A DNA stretch of 64,000 bases from Trichoplusia ni (lineage: Eukaryota; Arthropoda; Insecta; Lepidoptera; Noctuidae), in the NCBI RefSeq assembly GCF_003590095.1, contig NW_020800126.1, positions 124,001 to 188,000 of the forward strand, read 5' to 3'. Each line of letters begins with the position of its first letter. Position 1 is the stretch's first letter. A program made the translations under genes and the position numbers. Of the stretch, positions 62,446 to 64,000 are shown one piece after another. The notes under the pieces are model-generated. The model saw only the letters and a list, made by a program, of their open reading frames with translations, searched no databases and was not told where the DNA came from.

Positions 62446-62451
62446 TTTATT
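62446..62451 (-). terminator. poly(A) signal of microprotein 2
   Basis: AATAAA on the minus strand about 90 bases beyond the microprotein 2 stop codon. Confidence 0.5.
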
Positions 62452-62541
62452 GTACATGCAAAATCAAAATACCGCATAGCAGTTTTAGTTCCTTAACTAA
62501 CATTAAACCAGCTGTTTATCAAATATATATTAAATCATGTT

Positions 62542-63073
62542 TTAATCAACATCGTACGTTTTCCTCTCTTGTTCTGCACTTCGTGGGCACCCTGGCGGGG
62601 CGTCCCAGGTAGCTGGCCTGCTTGTGATGCACCGCTGCTTCTTAGTGTCAGCGGCACCGCTGAGGAACATCTTGTAGAATAGCGCAAGAAGTCCAGCGCC
62701 AACGGCTATGCCTCCAGATAAGGATGGAGGTAAATATTTACATTTTAACTAGCACATGACCATTCAGAAATTTTAATCTCTGTAATGTAATGCATATTTT
62801 GAAATCTTGTGTAATTTATAGGAATCATTATATGTTGACTGAAATATACGTATGTACATGAACGTACAGAAAACCTTTCTTGTGCAACCACAACTTTTAT
62901 GCAAGCTGTATCGAAATCTAGCCGTGCGGTTCTGGATAATAAATAATAATGTTCCTTGCGCATTAAACAACACCAGGGTGTTGGAGAGGCGGAAGAAATG
63001 ATACGTTTGGATTCACTTTGTTTTAGAACAGGATAATTAACAAGAAGTACTTACGAGTTGCCCTCTCTGTCAT
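62542..63073 (-). CDS. small single-pass membrane protein, two exons (microprotein 2, paralogue of 59975-60410)
   Basis: Exon 1 63073-63055 (M-T-E-R-A-T, donor C|GTAAGT) and exon 2 62711-62542, acceptor tatctggag, phase-1 intron, together 62 residues. The membrane segment I-A-V-G-A-G-L-L-A-L-F-Y-K-M-F-L lines up with A-G-T-G-I-I-A-L-A-Y-K-A-L-F of microprotein 1, and both begin M-x-E-R and share the phase-1 intron just before the helix. The tail is short, basic and contains two Cys (R-C-I-T-S-R-P and P-P-G-C-P-R), quite unlike the acidic Ala-rich tail of its neighbour. Exon 2 is clear. Exon 1 is short and could be replaced by another first exon. Family not recognised. Confidence 0.6.
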
Positions 63074-63417
63074 CCTTGATGCAAATTATCATTTTGTTTG
63101 TATTTACATTTCATATAAATTGAATTGTTCCTCTTATGGGGCAGTTGTGGCCTGTCCTCATTAACAGTCTGAAATCACTAGAGCCGTACCTTTACCTTTG
63201 ATCAGGTAAGCAGTTATGAAAACCAGGCATGATCACATATTAACAAAATCAAACAAGTATACCGGAAATCCTCGTTGAGCACGCTAGAAGGACCCGATAA
63301 ATATTTTCATGAAGTTTGACAAAGATATCGTGTGCCTACTTAAAGGGGAGACAAGAGAAAGAAAGGATTTTGATTCTACGTCAATTACAATTTGGATTAG
63401 ATTATTTTCTATTGTAC

Positions 63418-63573
63418 CTTGTTTTTTTCTATCTTTTAGCGAAACTTCAGCACAAGCACTCATAAAATCCATTTTAGAGTAACTGCGTAGTTGGAAACCT
63501 GTACGACTAGGACCATATCTTGCGACTGCATTACCCGCGCTGGAACGGGGAACTTCTTGCCGCATATCAGTCC
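63418..63573 (-). CDS. possible internal exon of an unrecognised gene
   Basis: Open frame flanked by acceptor ttatcag and donor CAAG|GTACAA, phase 1 at both ends, 51 full codons (T-D-M-R-Q-E-V-P-R ... K-D-R-K-K-Q). Its phase-1 end would also fit exon 2 of microprotein 2 (62711), so it could be an alternative upstream exon of that gene. Codon usage is not distinctive and I see no domain. Chance is a real possibility. Confidence 0.22.
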
Positions 63574-64000
63574 CTGATAACAATACAGTCAAACTACCTA
63601 CTTATTCCAATTTCCTGAATCTGGGTCAGTTTGTAACACCCCCGCGACACAAGAGTTAAAAGCGCATACTGCGGGCGTCGATTTTTTTTGAGGAGTTCTC
63701 ATTACTAATCAGACTTTCTTTTATATATTCAGTATCCACATTACCTCCTTCGTAACAAAAGTAGTTTTTGACATATGTCAAAGACAAGCAAAGACAGATT
63801 GGCAATTCAATATCTAAATAGTGTGCCGGATCCCCGACAGCCAAACGTCGCCATGGCCAAAATAAAATAACAATGCCGTGGCAAATAGCAATAGTAAACA
63901 AGATAAAACAAATTCATCCGACATGATAAAAGAATTACAGATAGTCTATCTTAAGACACAAGCATGAGTGCAGGGGGTAGAGATGGTAAGTTCTGAGTTT
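63574..64000. other. right edge, no supported gene
   Basis: AT-rich. An open minus-strand frame at 63656-63901 lacks recognisable similarity and clear splice sites. Confidence 0.5.

Larger units (their letters stand above)
60411..62541. other. spacer between the two microprotein genes
   Basis: Contains the promoter of microprotein 1 (a CRE-like TGACGTCT near 60551), an NRF-1-type palindrome at 61055-61065 and a poly(A) hexamer of microprotein 2 at 62446-62451. No other gene seen. Confidence 0.6.

Noticed and set aside
1..64000. CRISPR arrays, bacterial operons, riboswitches or phage genes
   Set aside because: No regularly spaced repeats or prokaryotic gene layout. Everything coding is split by GT-AG introns.

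Overview
The window looks like nuclear DNA from a moth or butterfly (Lepidoptera). It is AT-rich, with short exons and perfect GT-AG introns. It carries two copies of a short element with Helitron ends, a tRNA-derived SINE family of lepidopteran type, and a SINE whose head resembles 5S rRNA. All four supported genes lie on the minus strand, so transcription runs from high to low coordinates. Exon edges were built by hand from reading frame, splice consensus and intron phase; there is no transcript evidence.

Layout from left to right. (1) 3153-17748: a complete choline/ethanolamine phosphotransferase gene (CEPT1; bbc in flies), of 413-414 residues. Six constant segments join to one of three interchangeable versions of a single exon (8170-8298, 6323-6454, 4545-4676), each ending in the same G-K-N-G-S-T-V-A motif. 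(2) 19008 to about 57138: a 38-kb gene for an ankyrin/BTB protein of the BTBD11 (ABTB3)/ABTB2 family. Twenty-six exons chain with matching phases into 5220 nt, or 1739 codons plus stop. The last ~1108 residues cover the usual family body: histone fold, ankyrin repeats, BTB and a C-terminal helical region. The first ~630 residues come from exons spread over 26-57 kb, including one of 1335 nt, and are an unusual extension with a cysteine cluster and repeated I-Y-[S/A] motifs. (3) 59975-60410 and 62542-63073: two small two-exon genes for single-pass membrane microproteins. They look like tandem paralogues because they share the N-terminal M-x-E-R, the membrane segment and a phase-1 intron at the same place. 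(4) 63418-63573: a weak candidate exon of a further gene.

The CEPT enzyme makes phosphatidylcholine and phosphatidylethanolamine in internal membranes. The BTB protein probably acts as a scaffold or ubiquitin-ligase adaptor. Nothing in the sequence links the functions of the four genes beyond shared strand and adjacency. The remaining DNA is introns and spacers with mobile-element remnants, several hairpins and a few GC-rich islands that may be promoters. The observations most worth following are the triplicated CEPT exon, the long N-terminal extension of the BTB gene, the microprotein pair and the 5S-headed SINE with a perfect 13-bp target duplication.
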